Assembly (NCBI RefSeq): GCF_000331225.1
Contig: NZ_ANFY01000011.1
Coordinates: 62,001-126,000, forward strand
DNA length: 64,000 nucleotides
DNA from: Sandarakinorhabdus sp. AAP62
Lineage (GTDB): Bacteria; Pseudomonadota; Alphaproteobacteria; Sphingomonadales; Sphingomonadaceae
Direction: 5' to 3'
The translations under genes were made by a program, and so were the position numbers. Position 1 is the first letter of the stretch, and each line of letters starts with the position of its first letter. Below the pieces are notes generated by a model, which saw only the letters and a program-made list of their open reading frames with translations, made no database searches and was not told where the DNA came from. Positions 9,822 through 17,914 of the stretch are shown here, one piece after another.

Positions 9822-11225
9822 ATGGCTTCTGAACCCACCGCAAAGGGCATCAACGCCCGCCTCACCAAGGTCTGGATGACCTGGGGTGCCCAATTCCTGC
9901 CGTTCGCCGATGTCGCCAGCCCGGAATTGCCGCTGTCGCGCCTGCTGCGCCTGTCGTTGATCCAGGTCAGCGTGGGAATGAGCCTGGTGCTGCTGGTCGG
10001 CACGCTGAATCGCGTGATGATCGTCGAACTCGGCGTGCCGGCGACGCTGGTGGGCGTGATGCTGGCGCTGCCGCTGCTGGCCGCGCCGTTCCGGGCACTC
10101 ATTGGCCACAAATCCGATACGCACAAATCGGCACTGGGCTGGCGGCGCGTGCCCTTTATCTACCTCGGCACCATGGTGCAGTTCGGCGGCCTCGCCATCA
10201 TGCCGTTTGCGCTGCTGGTGCTGGCCGGCGCGCAGGAAGCCTATGACGAACGCATCTGGCTGGGCTACCCGGCCGCCGCCCTGGCCTTCCTGCTGGTCGG
10301 CGCGGGTATCCACACCACGCAAACCGTTGGCCTGGCGCTGGCCACCGATCTCACCAAGACCGAACAACAGCCAAACGTGGTTGGCCTCATGTATGTCATG
10401 CTGCTGCTTGGCTCCATCGCCGCGGCGCTGTTCTTTGGCTGGGCGCTGGAGGATTTCAGCCAGGGCCGGCTGATCCAGGTCATCCAGGGCAGCGCCGTCA
10501 TCACCATCATCCTGAATTTCACCGCGTTGTGGAAACAGGAATCCCGGATACCGCATTATCGCCGCACCGAACCGGCCACCCCGGATCCCACATTCCGTGA
10601 AAGCTGGGACCTGTTCACGGCCAAGGATAAAACCGTGCTGCGTCTGCTGGCCGTCGGGCTGGGCACGCTGGCCTTTTCCATGTCGGATATCGTGCTGGAA
10701 CCCTATGGCGGCGAAGTGCTGAAACTGGGCGTTGGCACCACCACGCTGCTTTCCGCCATCATGGCGTTCGGCAGCCTGATGGGATTTGCCTATGCCTCCT
10801 ACATCCTGTCCCTCGGTGCCGATCCGTTCCGCATGGCCAGCCTGGGCACCGTGATCGGCCTGCCGGCCTATGGCCTGATCATCATGGCTGCCAGTTCCGA
10901 CACGCCGGAACTGTTCACACTGGGCGTGCTGCTGGCCGGCATCGGTACCGGCCTGTTCGGCCATGGCACCCTCACCGCCACGATGCAGTTGGCGCCGCGC
11001 GCCCAGGTGGGCATCGCCATGGGCGCATGGGGGGCAGTGCAGGCCACGTCGCAGGGCATTGGCGCCACCGTTGGCGGCGTGATTCGCGATGTGGCTGGCA
11101 GCCTGTCACTGTCGTCCACACCGGGGGCCAGTGGCTATGTGCTGATCTTTGCCCTCGAGCTGGCGCTGATGGTGGCGACGCTGGCGGCGATGTGGCCGCT
11201 CTTGCAGCGCGACATCGAGAATTGA
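9822..11225 (+). CDS. pucC: PucC/LhaA-family MFS carrier (light-harvesting complex assembly)
   Basis: About 467 residues with roughly 12 hydrophobic segments. The N-terminal region RLSLIQVSVGMSLVLLVGTLNRVMIVELGVPATLVG followed by PFRALIGHKSD (separate stretches) belongs to the BCD/PucC group of the major facilitator superfamily. These proteins are needed for LH1 or LH2 assembly or bacteriochlorophyll delivery. The ATG at 9822 has GAGG six bases upstream; the frame is open back to 9777. The gene faces pucBA tail to tail, which strengthens the assignment. Whether it serves LH2 (PucC) or LH1 (LhaA) is an inference from this position. Confidence 0.85.
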   Translation: MASEPTAKGINARLTKVWMTWGAQFLPFADVASPELPLSRLLRLSLIQVSVGMSLVLLVGTLNRVMIVELGVPATLVGVMLALPLLAAPFRALIGHKSDTHKSALGWRRVPFIYLGTMVQFGGLAIMPFALLVLAGAQEAYDERIWLGYPAAALAFLLVGAGIHTTQTVGLALATDLTKTEQQPNVVGLMYVMLLLGSIAAALFFGWALEDFSQGRLIQVIQGSAVITIILNFTALWKQESRIPHYRRTEPATPDPTFRESWDLFTAKDKTVLRLLAVGLGTLAFSMSDIVLEPYGGEVLKLGVGTTTLLSAIMAFGSLMGFAYASYILSLGADPFRMASLGTVIGLPAYGLIIMAASSDTPELFTLGVLLAGIGTGLFGHGTLTATMQLAPRAQVGIAMGAWGAVQATSQGIGATVGGVIRDVAGSLSLSSTPGASGYVLIFALELALMVATLAAMWPLLQRDIEN

Positions 11226-11340
11226 TGCAACGCAATATGCGGCTTCACCGGGCTGCCGCCACGTTCAGGCACCACGGACCTTCGAATCACAGGATCGCTG
11301 CAGCAGTGCCGCAATGCCGGGCCGGCACTTGCCAAACATG

Positions 11341-11373
11341 AAAAGGCCGGCGCTCCGCAAGGAAGCGCCGGCC
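11341..11373 (-). terminator. Rho-independent terminator of pucBA
   Basis: On the minus strand a perfect 10-bp GC stem (GGCCGGCGCT with AGCGCCGGCC) closes a nine-base loop and is followed at once by TTTT. It lies about 46 nt past the pucA stop. Read on the plus strand it has fewer Ts after it, so it may also end pucC transcripts, but less well. Confidence 0.8.
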
Positions 11374-11419
11374 CATTTCACCCCGCCCGGCAGCGCCGGA
11401 ACGGGATTGGTTCAATGGC

Positions 11420-11689
11420 TTACTGAGCCGGAGCCGCTTCGGCCGGAGCCGCTTCGGCGGGCGCAGCTTCAGCCGCGGCCGGCGCCATGGCATCGGCAGC
11501 CGGAGCCGCAGCTTCAGCGGCCGGAGCCGCGGCGTGCGCAGCGGCCGAGCCTTCCCAATAGCTGCCAAACCAGCTGGTGTTCACCAGGATGGAGGCATGG
11601 ACGAGCAGCGCCACGGTGGCGACTGCGATGAAGAACAGCGGGATCCCCACGCTGGGGCTGACATAGAGCCAGATACGACCTTCATTCAT
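11420..11689 (-). CDS. pucA: LH2-type light-harvesting alpha subunit with long Ala/Pro tail
   Basis: 89 residues. Residues 1-47 align without gaps to the LH2 alpha chain of Rhodoblastus acidophilus as I remember it: MN-x-G-x-IW, P12, GIP at 15-17, the bacteriochlorophyll ligand H31, IL at 34-35, and W40 F41 x x Y44 W45 x G. Y44 and W45 are the residues that bond the B850 acetyl groups, so a B850-like rather than B820-like spectrum is expected. Residues 48-89 form an Ala/Pro/Glu-rich tail of low complexity not found in the short classic chains. A GGAG lies about eight bases upstream of the ATG. It follows pucB by 19 nt. Confidence 0.88.
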   Translation of the reverse strand: MNEGRIWLYVSPSVGIPLFFIAVATVALLVHASILVNTSWFGSYWEGSAAAHAAAPAAEAAAPAADAMAPAAAEAAPAEAAPAEAAPAQ

Positions 11690-11708
11690 GTGTCAGTCTC
11701 CTCTGAGC

Positions 11709-11861
11709 TTACTGCAGCCACGGCGTAAGCGCATACGCCAGGATGTGCGCCAAAACGGCAATCGCGCCGAAAATGCGGGTGCCCCACTTGAGGCCCTCGT
11801 TGATTTCGTTCGCTTCCTTCTCGGTCAGTCCTGTCGGATAGACCTTTGTATCATCAGCCAT
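11709..11861 (-). CDS. pucB: LH2-type light-harvesting beta subunit
   Basis: 50 residues from an ATG preceded by GGGAG at a spacing of six. After a polar N-terminus come LTEKEANEINEGL, GTRIF, a single membrane span with the bacteriochlorophyll ligand H39 in AHILAYA, and the terminal TPWL motif. R29 matches the LH2 beta Arg that contacts B800. The position 18 residues before H39, normally a His, is Asn21 (AAC at 11799-11801). Order beta then alpha is the usual puc order. No pufLM, bch or other photosynthesis genes lie in the window apart from pucC and the crt genes. Confidence 0.9.
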   Translation of the reverse strand: MADDTKVYPTGLTEKEANEINEGLKWGTRIFGAIAVLAHILAYALTPWLQ

Positions 11862-12025
11862 GATTAACTCCCTTCCCGATCGGAAAAGTCGCCGGCTCAA
11901 CCGCCCCGGCTCTCCCGCCTATTGCCGGATTGGGTTCAAATGCGCGCGACCCAGTCCCTTGCTGCTCCGTCCCGACGTTGGGCCGATCCGCGACCGGATC
12001 GCGACAGAACGCCTCAGCAGAATCC

Positions 12026-12053
12026 TCCATAATCAAACTGTCGCATGTGTCAA
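12026..12053 (-). promoter_or_regulatory. Candidate promoter for pucBA
   Basis: In the 374-bp space between pucB and the divergent M20 peptidase gene, the minus strand carries TTGACA (12053-12048), 16 bases, then TATGGA (12031-12026). The -35 is perfect and the -10 is weak. The leader to the pucB ATG would be about 160 nt. I searched by eye for the TGT-N12-ACA palindrome bound by PpsR/CrtJ and did not find one. The rest of the space shows no gene. Confidence 0.3.
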
Positions 12054-12235
12054 TCTGTCACCGTAACTTCCCCTATACGGTACTTGACAATAGTGCAGCG
12101 CAGCATGGCCGTTGTTGCAGCGCAGCAGAGTTTTCCCGCTTTTCTTCCCAACATGTTGGGATATTCTCTGGTTTCCGGGTGCCCGGCCTGTCAGGCGCTG
12201 ATGTCCGGCTGATATCCGCAACAGGGGCAACATTT

Positions 12236-13756
12236 ATGCACATCGATCGCCGCACCTTGCTGGCTGGCACGGCCGCAACCTTCGGCCTGCCCGGCCTGGA
12301 ACGGGCGGCTTTTGCCGCCGCACCGGCCGCCGCGGCCCAGAAGAAGATCCGCGCCGCCATCGACAAGCAACTGCCGGAGAATATTGCCCGCATTCAGGAC
12401 TGGATCAGAAACCCCGGCATCGCAGCCGAAAATTACCGCATGGAAGAAGCCTGCGGCTACACCATGGCCATGCTGAAGGATGCCGGCTTCCAGATGGTCA
12501 AGCGCATGCCGACCAAGGGCCAGCCCGGCATCTTTGCCACGCTCGATGCCGGCGCCAAGCGCACCGTGGGCATCTATTTCATGTATGACGTGAAGCAGGT
12601 GAACCCGGAAGAATGGTCGAGCCCGCCGTTCGAGGCGCGCATCACCAACAAGCCGGGCTGGGGCCAGGTGATCGTCGGCCGCGGCGCCATCAACCAGAAG
12701 GGGCCAGAAGCCGCCTTCCTCGCCGCGCTGCATGCGTTTCGGGCGGCCGGGCAGAAATTGCCGGTCAACCTGGTGCTGGTGGCAGAGGGCGAGGAGGAGA
12801 TCGCCTCCCCCAATTTCCACCAGATCGTGCAGGCGCCGGAGGTGCTCGCCGCGCTGAAGAAATGCGACGGCATCATCATCCCCACTGCATGGCAAAGCGC
12901 CAATGGCAGCACCACGATCAACCTGGGATCGAAGGGCCCGATCGAGTTCCAGTTGATCGCCAGTGGCGAACGCTGGGGCAAGGGGCCGAAGGGCGACATT
13001 CATTCCAGCCAGCACGCGCATGTCGATAGCCCCGTGTGGCACCTGGTGCAGGCCTTGAACACGCTGGTGAAGGACGACGGCTTCACCCCCGCCATCGACG
13101 GCTGGTTCGACAATGTGCGTGGCCTGACGGCGCGCGAGAAGGAACTGATCGCGATGACCGCGGCGAGCCAGAGCGAGGAACAGGCCAAGGCGGCGATGGG
13201 CGTGAAGATGTGGATCAACAACGAACCCTGGCAGCAATCGCTGGAACGCCTTGCCAGCCAGCCCACGGTCAACATCCAGGGCCTGGTTGCCGGCTATACC
13301 GGCCCCGGCGGCAAGACCATCCTGCCCGGCCGGGCGGAGGCCAAGCTGGAATGCCGGCTGGTGCCCAACCAGACTTTCAGGGAAGCCGAAGCCAAGCTGA
13401 AGGCGCATCTGGCCAAGCGCGGCTTTGGCGATATCGAAGTGGTGGTGTCGGGCGGCTATGACCCCACCGAAACCGCCGAGAACAGCCGGGTGATCCGTGC
13501 CCAGCAGGCCGTCTATGCCCGCTTCGGCGCCGCGACCACCCTCTATCCGCGCAATGCCGGCAGCTGGCCCGGCAGCGTCTTCACCCAGCCGCCGGTCTCG
13601 CTGCCCGCCGGCCAATTCGGCCTTGGCCACGGCAGCGGCGCCCACGCGCCCGACGAATATTTCGTGATCGAAAGCACCAACCCCAAAGTGCAGGGCCTCG
13701 CCGGCTGCACGGCGGGGTTTGTCGATTTTCTCTATGAAATGGCGGTGGCACGTTGA
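12236..13756 (+). CDS. Exported M20-family metallopeptidase
   Basis: About 506 residues from the ATG at 12236. The N-terminus (DRRTLLAG, a hydrophobic core, then AFAAAPAAAAQ) reads as a Tat or Sec signal peptide, so the enzyme should work in the periplasm. Metal-site stretches of the M20/ArgE/DapE family are visible: GIYFMYDVKQVNPEEWSSPP (position of the first His/Asp pair, here YDVKQ), the catalytic AEGEEEIASPN and the late HGSGAHAPDEYFVI. The first site appears altered from the usual HxDxVP, as in some M20 dipeptidase-like subgroups. Substrate is unknown. It diverges from pucBA. Confidence 0.8.
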   Translation: MHIDRRTLLAGTAATFGLPGLERAAFAAAPAAAAQKKIRAAIDKQLPENIARIQDWIRNPGIAAENYRMEEACGYTMAMLKDAGFQMVKRMPTKGQPGIFATLDAGAKRTVGIYFMYDVKQVNPEEWSSPPFEARITNKPGWGQVIVGRGAINQKGPEAAFLAALHAFRAAGQKLPVNLVLVAEGEEEIASPNFHQIVQAPEVLAALKKCDGIIIPTAWQSANGSTTINLGSKGPIEFQLIASGERWGKGPKGDIHSSQHAHVDSPVWHLVQALNTLVKDDGFTPAIDGWFDNVRGLTAREKELIAMTAASQSEEQAKAAMGVKMWINNEPWQQSLERLASQPTVNIQGLVAGYTGPGGKTILPGRAEAKLECRLVPNQTFREAEAKLKAHLAKRGFGDIEVVVSGGYDPTETAENSRVIRAQQAVYARFGAATTLYPRNAGSWPGSVFTQPPVSLPAGQFGLGHGSGAHAPDEYFVIESTNPKVQGLAGCTAGFVDFLYEMAVAR

Positions 13757-13765
13757 AGGTTGGTC

Positions 13766-14293
13766 GTGTCGAAATTCCAACCGATTGATGCAGGCGATCT
13801 GCCGGCCATCGTCGACCTGATGAACCGTGCCTATCGCGGCACCGGTAGCTGGAACTCCGAGGACGGCATCATTGCCGGCGAGCGAACATCAGCCGAATTG
13901 CTGCGTGCCCAGATCGGTGAAGCGCCGGCAGGCCGCTTTCTGAAGTGGGTCGATCCCGGCGGCATCATCCGCGGCTGCGTGTGGCTGGAGCCGCTCGGCG
14001 ACGGTATCTGGTATCTTGGCTCCCTGGCGGCGGATCCTGATCAGCAGAATGCCGGTCTGGGCCGGCAGTTGCTGGCCGGTGCAGAAGATTGGGCGCAAGC
14101 ACAAGGCGCACGCCGGATCAGGATGAGCGTGGTCAATGTGCGCGACACGTTGATCGCCTGGTATGTGCGGCGGGGTTATCAGCTAACCGGCGCAACCGAG
14201 CCTTTCCCCTATGACGACCAGCGCTTCGGCAGGCCGCTGCGCGACGATCTCCACTTTGTCGTGCTCGAACGGGCGCTGGGCGCGGCGGTCTAG
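13766..14293 (+). CDS. GNAT-family N-acetyltransferase
   Basis: 175 residues. The acetyl-CoA binding core is seen as LGSLAADPDQQNAGLGRQLL (the Q/RxxGxG/A loop) with the following helix, and the final beta bulge as AWYVRRGY. GTG at 13766 is favoured because AAGG lies six bases upstream; a TTG two codons earlier is also open. The 3' end overlaps the convergent MBL hydrolase gene by 4 nt. The acyl acceptor cannot be inferred. Confidence 0.85.
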   Translation: MSKFQPIDAGDLPAIVDLMNRAYRGTGSWNSEDGIIAGERTSAELLRAQIGEAPAGRFLKWVDPGGIIRGCVWLEPLGDGIWYLGSLAADPDQQNAGLGRQLLAGAEDWAQAQGARRIRMSVVNVRDTLIAWYVRRGYQLTGATEPFPYDDQRFGRPLRDDLHFVVLERALGAAV

Positions 14294-15381
14294 GCCCGCA
14301 CGAACCGGTCCACGCCGCTGCCATCCTTCAGGCGCCTCACCCGCCCGCGCTCTTCCAGCCAGTGCAGGTGCGCGACCGTCTCGCCGGTCGCCAGCCCATA
14401 ATCTGCTTCGCCGATCGGCTTGCGGAACAGGGCGGCAAAGCAATCGACGGCGGTGCGCGGTTCGGCGCAGAAGGCTTCCAGCTTCTCGAGCTTGGCGGCG
14501 TGATCGGCGGCCAACTGATCGAGGCGGGTGTGCAGGCCGAAGAAGGGCTCGTTGTGGGCGGGCAGCACCAGCACTTGGGGCGAAATGGCGCGCAGCCGCT
14601 CGATGCTCTCCAGCCAGTCGCCCAAGGGATCGGCATAGGGCTCGGTGGGATAGACGGACACATTGCTGGTGATGCGCGGCAACACCTGGTCGCCCGATAT
14701 CATCACGTCGTCCGCCACCAAGCAGGCATGTTCCGGCGCATGGCCGCGGCCGACCACCACGGTGAAGCGGCGCGGGCCAATCTGCAGCACATCACCATCG
14801 CGCAGCCGCTTGAAACCGGCCGGCATCTTCGAGATGATCTTGCCGAAACTGCCCCAGGCCTTGGCCTTCATGGCGGTGACCTGTTCCTCGCTCCAGCCGG
14901 CGCGGATGGAGAAGGCCACCGCCTCGTCCGGCGGCGCGTCGCGCACGTCGAGAATGAGCGTGCGCGCCAGCAGATATTCGGTGCGGGTGATTTCCAGCGG
15001 CACATCCCATTTGCGGCACAGCCAGCCGGCCATGCCGAGATGATCGGGATGATAATGGGTGACAATGACACGGGTGACCGGTTTGCCCTTCAGCGCCCCG
15101 GCAAACAGCGCCTCCCACGCGGCTTTGCTGGCGGGCAGGCCCACCCCAGTATCAACAATGGCCCAGCCATCGCCCGCATCGATCACCCACAGATTGATAT
15201 GATCCAGCCCGAACGGCAGCCCCATGCGCACCCAGAAAATGCCCGGCGCCACTTCCTCGGCCTCACCCGGCCCCGGCACCCAGCGGCCGAGCGGGTAGTG
15301 CAGGCCCTTGATCTCGTCCGCCTCGCGCGCCGCGGTGCTGGCCTGGCCGGCGGGAATGGCGGTGAGAGGCGGCGGTTCCAT
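14290..15381 (-). CDS. Metallo-beta-lactamase-fold hydrolase
   Basis: 363 residues. The metal-binding HxHxDH motif is THYHPDHLGMAG (H109, H111, D113, H114), with the later GHAPEHACL and a C-terminal HNEPF probably giving the remaining ligands. The C-terminal 80 residues (LEKLEAFCAEPRTAVDCF and on) form the winged-helix-like extension seen in glyoxalase-II-like and LACTB2-like proteins. A hydrolase acting on a thioester or ester is likely, but the substrate is not evident. Confidence 0.85.
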   Translation of the reverse strand: MEPPPLTAIPAGQASTAAREADEIKGLHYPLGRWVPGPGEAEEVAPGIFWVRMGLPFGLDHINLWVIDAGDGWAIVDTGVGLPASKAAWEALFAGALKGKPVTRVIVTHYHPDHLGMAGWLCRKWDVPLEITRTEYLLARTLILDVRDAPPDEAVAFSIRAGWSEEQVTAMKAKAWGSFGKIISKMPAGFKRLRDGDVLQIGPRRFTVVVGRGHAPEHACLVADDVMISGDQVLPRITSNVSVYPTEPYADPLGDWLESIERLRAISPQVLVLPAHNEPFFGLHTRLDQLAADHAAKLEKLEAFCAEPRTAVDCFAALFRKPIGEADYGLATGETVAHLHWLEERGRVRRLKDGSGVDRFVRA

Positions 15382-15449
15382 GCAGCCACGCTAGGTTGAC
15401 GTATACGTAAAGTCGACTCCCGCTGCTGATAGGGGCTCGACAGGTTCGC

Positions 15450-15494
15450 ACCCTCCCCCAGCCCTTCCCTTGCAGGGAGGGATTGGGGGAGGGT
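15450..15494. repeat. Palindromic intergenic repeat, family C (single unit)
   Basis: An imperfect palindrome with outer arms ACCCTCCCCCA and TGGGGGAGGGT and an inner CCCTTCCCT/AGGGAGGG pair around TGC. It lies between the divergent MBL hydrolase and PaiB-like genes. The same arms enclose a larger composite element upstream of crtY (50368-50496), so it is a dispersed repeat and not a gene-specific signal. Confidence 0.75.
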
Positions 15495-15533
15495 TCTTGC
15501 CACAAGCCCGCCCCTGCGGCAGGGACGTCGCCA

Positions 15534-16127
15534 ATGCACCCCAATACCGCCTTTCGCCATGACGAGGACGCGCTGGCCTTTGTCGCCACCACTGGCTTCG
15601 CGCACATCTTCGGGGCAACGCCGGATGGTCCGCGCGTGGCCCATGCGCCCGTGCTGGTGACGCCGCAGGGCACGCTGATGTTCCACCTGTCGAACGGCAA
15701 TGCGCTGGCCAAGCATCTCGATGGCCTCACCGCGCTGATCAGCGTTGGCGGGCCGGGCCATTATGTCTCCCCCAACTGGTATGTGGTGCCGGCCGACAAT
15801 GTGCCGACCTGGAATTACCAGGCGGTGGAAATCGAAGGCCAGGTGCGCGCGCTGGACATGGAAGAGCTTGAAGCCCTGCTGCATTTCGCCTCTGCCACCT
15901 TCGAGCCCCGCGTGGGCGAGGATTGGACCATGCACAAGATGGAGCGTGCGCGCGCCGAAGCGATGATGCGCGCCATCACCGGCTTTGAGCTCACGCCCAC
16001 CGCCATCCGCACCACGCTCAAGGCCAGCCAGAACCGCAGCGACGCCGATGCGGCCGGGGTGATCGCCGCGCTGGAGCGGCTGGGCGAGACGGCCGGCGCC
16101 GCGGCCATCCGGAAGGCGCGCAAATGA
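15534..16127 (+). CDS. FMN-binding protein, PaiB family
   Basis: 197 residues. The split-barrel FMN-binding fold of PaiB-type proteins shows in HAPVLVTPQGTLMFHLSNGN and GPGHYVSPNWYV; the C-terminal ASQNRSDADAAGVIAAL is also family-typical. PaiB proteins were named as transcriptional regulators, but many are more likely flavin- or heme-utilisation proteins. The ATG at 15534 follows the repeat at 15450-15494. The 3' end overlaps the HAD gene (ATGA). Confidence 0.88.
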   Translation: MHPNTAFRHDEDALAFVATTGFAHIFGATPDGPRVAHAPVLVTPQGTLMFHLSNGNALAKHLDGLTALISVGGPGHYVSPNWYVVPADNVPTWNYQAVEIEGQVRALDMEELEALLHFASATFEPRVGEDWTMHKMERARAEAMMRAITGFELTPTAIRTTLKASQNRSDADAAGVIAALERLGETAGAAAIRKARK

Positions 16128-16777
16128 AACTCGCCGTCTTCGATTGCGACGGCACGCTGATCGACAGCCAGGTCAACATCATCCGGGCGATGGAGAGCAG
16201 CTTCAAGCGCCACGCCCTGCCGCCGCCCGCGCCGCACGCCACCCGCCGCATCGTCGGGCTTTCGCTGGTGGAGGCCATGCAGGCGCTGCTGCCGGAGGCC
16301 GATTGCGACCTGCACCTGAGCCTGGCCGAGGATTACAAGACCGCCTTCCAGCGTCTGCGCGCCGACAAGGCGCTGGATGCCGAGCCGCTCTATCCCGGCA
16401 TCCGCAGCCTGCTTGATACGCTGGAGGCGCAGGGCTGGCTGCTCGCCGTCGCCACCGGCAAATCCGATCGCGGGCTGAAGCTGGCGCTGGAGCATCACGG
16501 CATCCACCAGCTGTTCGTCAGCCTGCAGACCGCCGACCGGCACCCGTCCAAGCCGCATCCTTCGATGCTGCGCGCAGCGCTGGCCGAAGCGGGCGCGCAA
16601 CCCGAACAGGCGGTGATGATCGGCGATACCATCTTCGATATCGCCATGGGCGAAGCTGCCGGCGTGCGCAGCATTGGCGTCGACTGGGGCTATCACGACG
16701 CGCACGAACTGATCGGCGCCGGCGCAGCGCATGTGGCCGATGATGCCGATCACCTGCTGGCACTGCTCAATGGCTGA
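16124..16777 (+). CDS. HAD-superfamily phosphatase (Gph-like)
   Basis: 217 residues. Motif I is VFDCDGTLIDS with both catalytic Asp, motif II is AVATGKS, and motifs III and IV appear as KPHPSML and IGDTIFDIAMGEAAG. An alpha-helical cap lies between motifs I and II, as in phosphoglycolate phosphatase. In related genomes such a phosphatase commonly precedes the ATP12 gene, as here, but the substrate is not determined by sequence. It overlaps both neighbours by a few bases. Confidence 0.9.
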   Translation: MKLAVFDCDGTLIDSQVNIIRAMESSFKRHALPPPAPHATRRIVGLSLVEAMQALLPEADCDLHLSLAEDYKTAFQRLRADKALDAEPLYPGIRSLLDTLEAQGWLLAVATGKSDRGLKLALEHHGIHQLFVSLQTADRHPSKPHPSMLRAALAEAGAQPEQAVMIGDTIFDIAMGEAAGVRSIGVDWGYHDAHELIGAGAAHVADDADHLLALLNG

Positions 16778-17000
16778 GGACGAAGCCCCCGGTTCCGGCG
16801 AGATGATCGCCCGGCTGCGGCGGCTGGGCCGGATCATGGCCATCCTGTCGCTGGCGTTCGGCGGGGTATTTGTCGTGCTCGCCCGGCGCAGTGCGACGGC
16901 CGGCGACAATGGTGAAGTGGCTTCCGGCCTGTTCTGGGTCGCGGCCGTGTTGCAGTTCGCGCTGGCATTCGTCTTGCTGTGGCGCGGGCGCCGGGGGTAA
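16770..17000 (+). CDS. Small two-span membrane protein
   Basis: 76 residues. After a polar start (MAEDEAPGSGEMIARLRRLGR) come two hydrophobic segments (residues about 22-40 and 52-71) and a short basic end (WRGRRG). The start lies inside the end of the HAD gene, so the two are probably coupled. No family is recognised. It is part of the gene chain ending in ATP12. Confidence 0.65.
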   Translation: MAEDEAPGSGEMIARLRRLGRIMAILSLAFGGVFVVLARRSATAGDNGEVASGLFWVAAVLQFALAFVLLWRGRRG

Positions 17001-17009
17001 GGCCAGTCC

Positions 17010-17213
17010 ATGCGTGAAGCCCCCCTCCCTGCTGCGGAAGCCCGCAAGCGCTATCTGATCTATCTCGCCGTGCGGCTGACTGGGCTTGCCGTCATGGTCG
17101 CCGGGGTGTGGATGGTTCGCAACATCGGCCAGGCGCCGGGGCTGGCGGTGGTGCTGCTGGGCGGCTGCTCGCTGTTCGTGCGACCCCGGCATCTGGGCCT
17201 CACCCGCAGATGA
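17010..17213 (+). CDS. Small two-span membrane protein
   Basis: 67 residues with two hydrophobic segments (about 16-36 and 43-57) between basic ends (AEARKRY and VRPRHLGLTRR). TAAGG stands seven bases before the ATG. The stop overlaps the ATP12 start (ATGA), so it is translated with that gene. Function unknown; placement suggests a link to membrane-complex assembly only by association. Confidence 0.65.
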   Translation: MREAPLPAAEARKRYLIYLAVRLTGLAVMVAGVWMVRNIGQAPGLAVVLLGGCSLFVRPRHLGLTRR

Positions 17214-17914
17214 AGCGATTCTATGCGACGGCCAGCGTCACCGGCGATGGCCCGTTCGGTGTGGCGCTGGACGGAAAGCCGCTGCGCACCCCGGCGCGGG
17301 CGCTGCTGGCGGTGCCGACCCGCGCGCTGGCCGACGCCGTTGCCGCCGAATGGCAGGGCCAGGGCGAGAAGATCGATCCGCGCAGCCTGCCGCTGACCGG
17401 CCTTGCCAATGCCGCCATCGATCGGGTGGCGGCTGATCATGCCGGCTTCGCCCGGCGACTGGCGACCTACGCTGAATCCGAACTGATCGCCTATCGCGCC
17501 GATGGCCCGGCCTCGCTGTTGGCAGCGCAGGCCGCGGCGTGGGACCCTTGGGTGGAATGGCTCTCCCGCCGCTATGACGTGGGCCTCACCATGACCACTG
17601 GCATCATGCACGTGGCGCAGCCGCCGGCCACGCTGGCGCGCGTGCAGGCAGCCTTTGCCGCCTTCACCCCCTTCCAGCTGGCGCCGCTCGATCCGATTGT
17701 GACCATCACCGGCTCTGCCGTGCTGGCGCTGGCAGTGGCGGCCGGTGAGCTGGAGGCCCAGGCCGCCTATGACATGGCCCATGTCGATGCGCGCTGGCAG
17801 GAAGAACAATGGGGCCGCGATCCACTGGCGGAAAAGGCCGAAGCCACGCGCCGCGCCGATCTGGACGCGGCGGTGCGGTTCCTCAGGCTGCTGCCACCCG
17901 CTGACGCCGCCTGA
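17210..17914 (+). CDS. ATP12-family F1-ATPase assembly chaperone
   Basis: 234 residues, matching the alphaproteobacterial and mitochondrial ATP12 family: N-terminal RFYATASV and the core PLRTPARALLAVPTRALADA and ESELIAYRAD are characteristic. ATP12 binds the alpha subunit of F1 during assembly of ATP synthase. The start overlaps the preceding small membrane-protein gene. Its last 32 bases overlap the convergent PEP-CTERM gene. Confidence 0.92.
   Translation: MKRFYATASVTGDGPFGVALDGKPLRTPARALLAVPTRALADAVAAEWQGQGEKIDPRSLPLTGLANAAIDRVAADHAGFARRLATYAESELIAYRADGPASLLAAQAAAWDPWVEWLSRRYDVGLTMTTGIMHVAQPPATLARVQAAFAAFTPFQLAPLDPIVTITGSAVLALAVAAGELEAQAAYDMAHVDARWQEEQWGRDPLAEKAEATRRADLDAAVRFLRLLPPADAA

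Noticed and set aside
11420-11861. First thought: LH1 pufBA
   Set aside because: The alpha chain fits LH2 alpha position by position (GIP at 15-17, Y44 W45), and pufLM is absent downstream, so puc is preferred.
11862-12235. PpsR/CrtJ palindrome (TGT-N12-ACA) upstream of pucB
   Set aside because: Looked for on both strands by eye and not found. Several GACA/TGTC pieces are there but with the wrong spacing.
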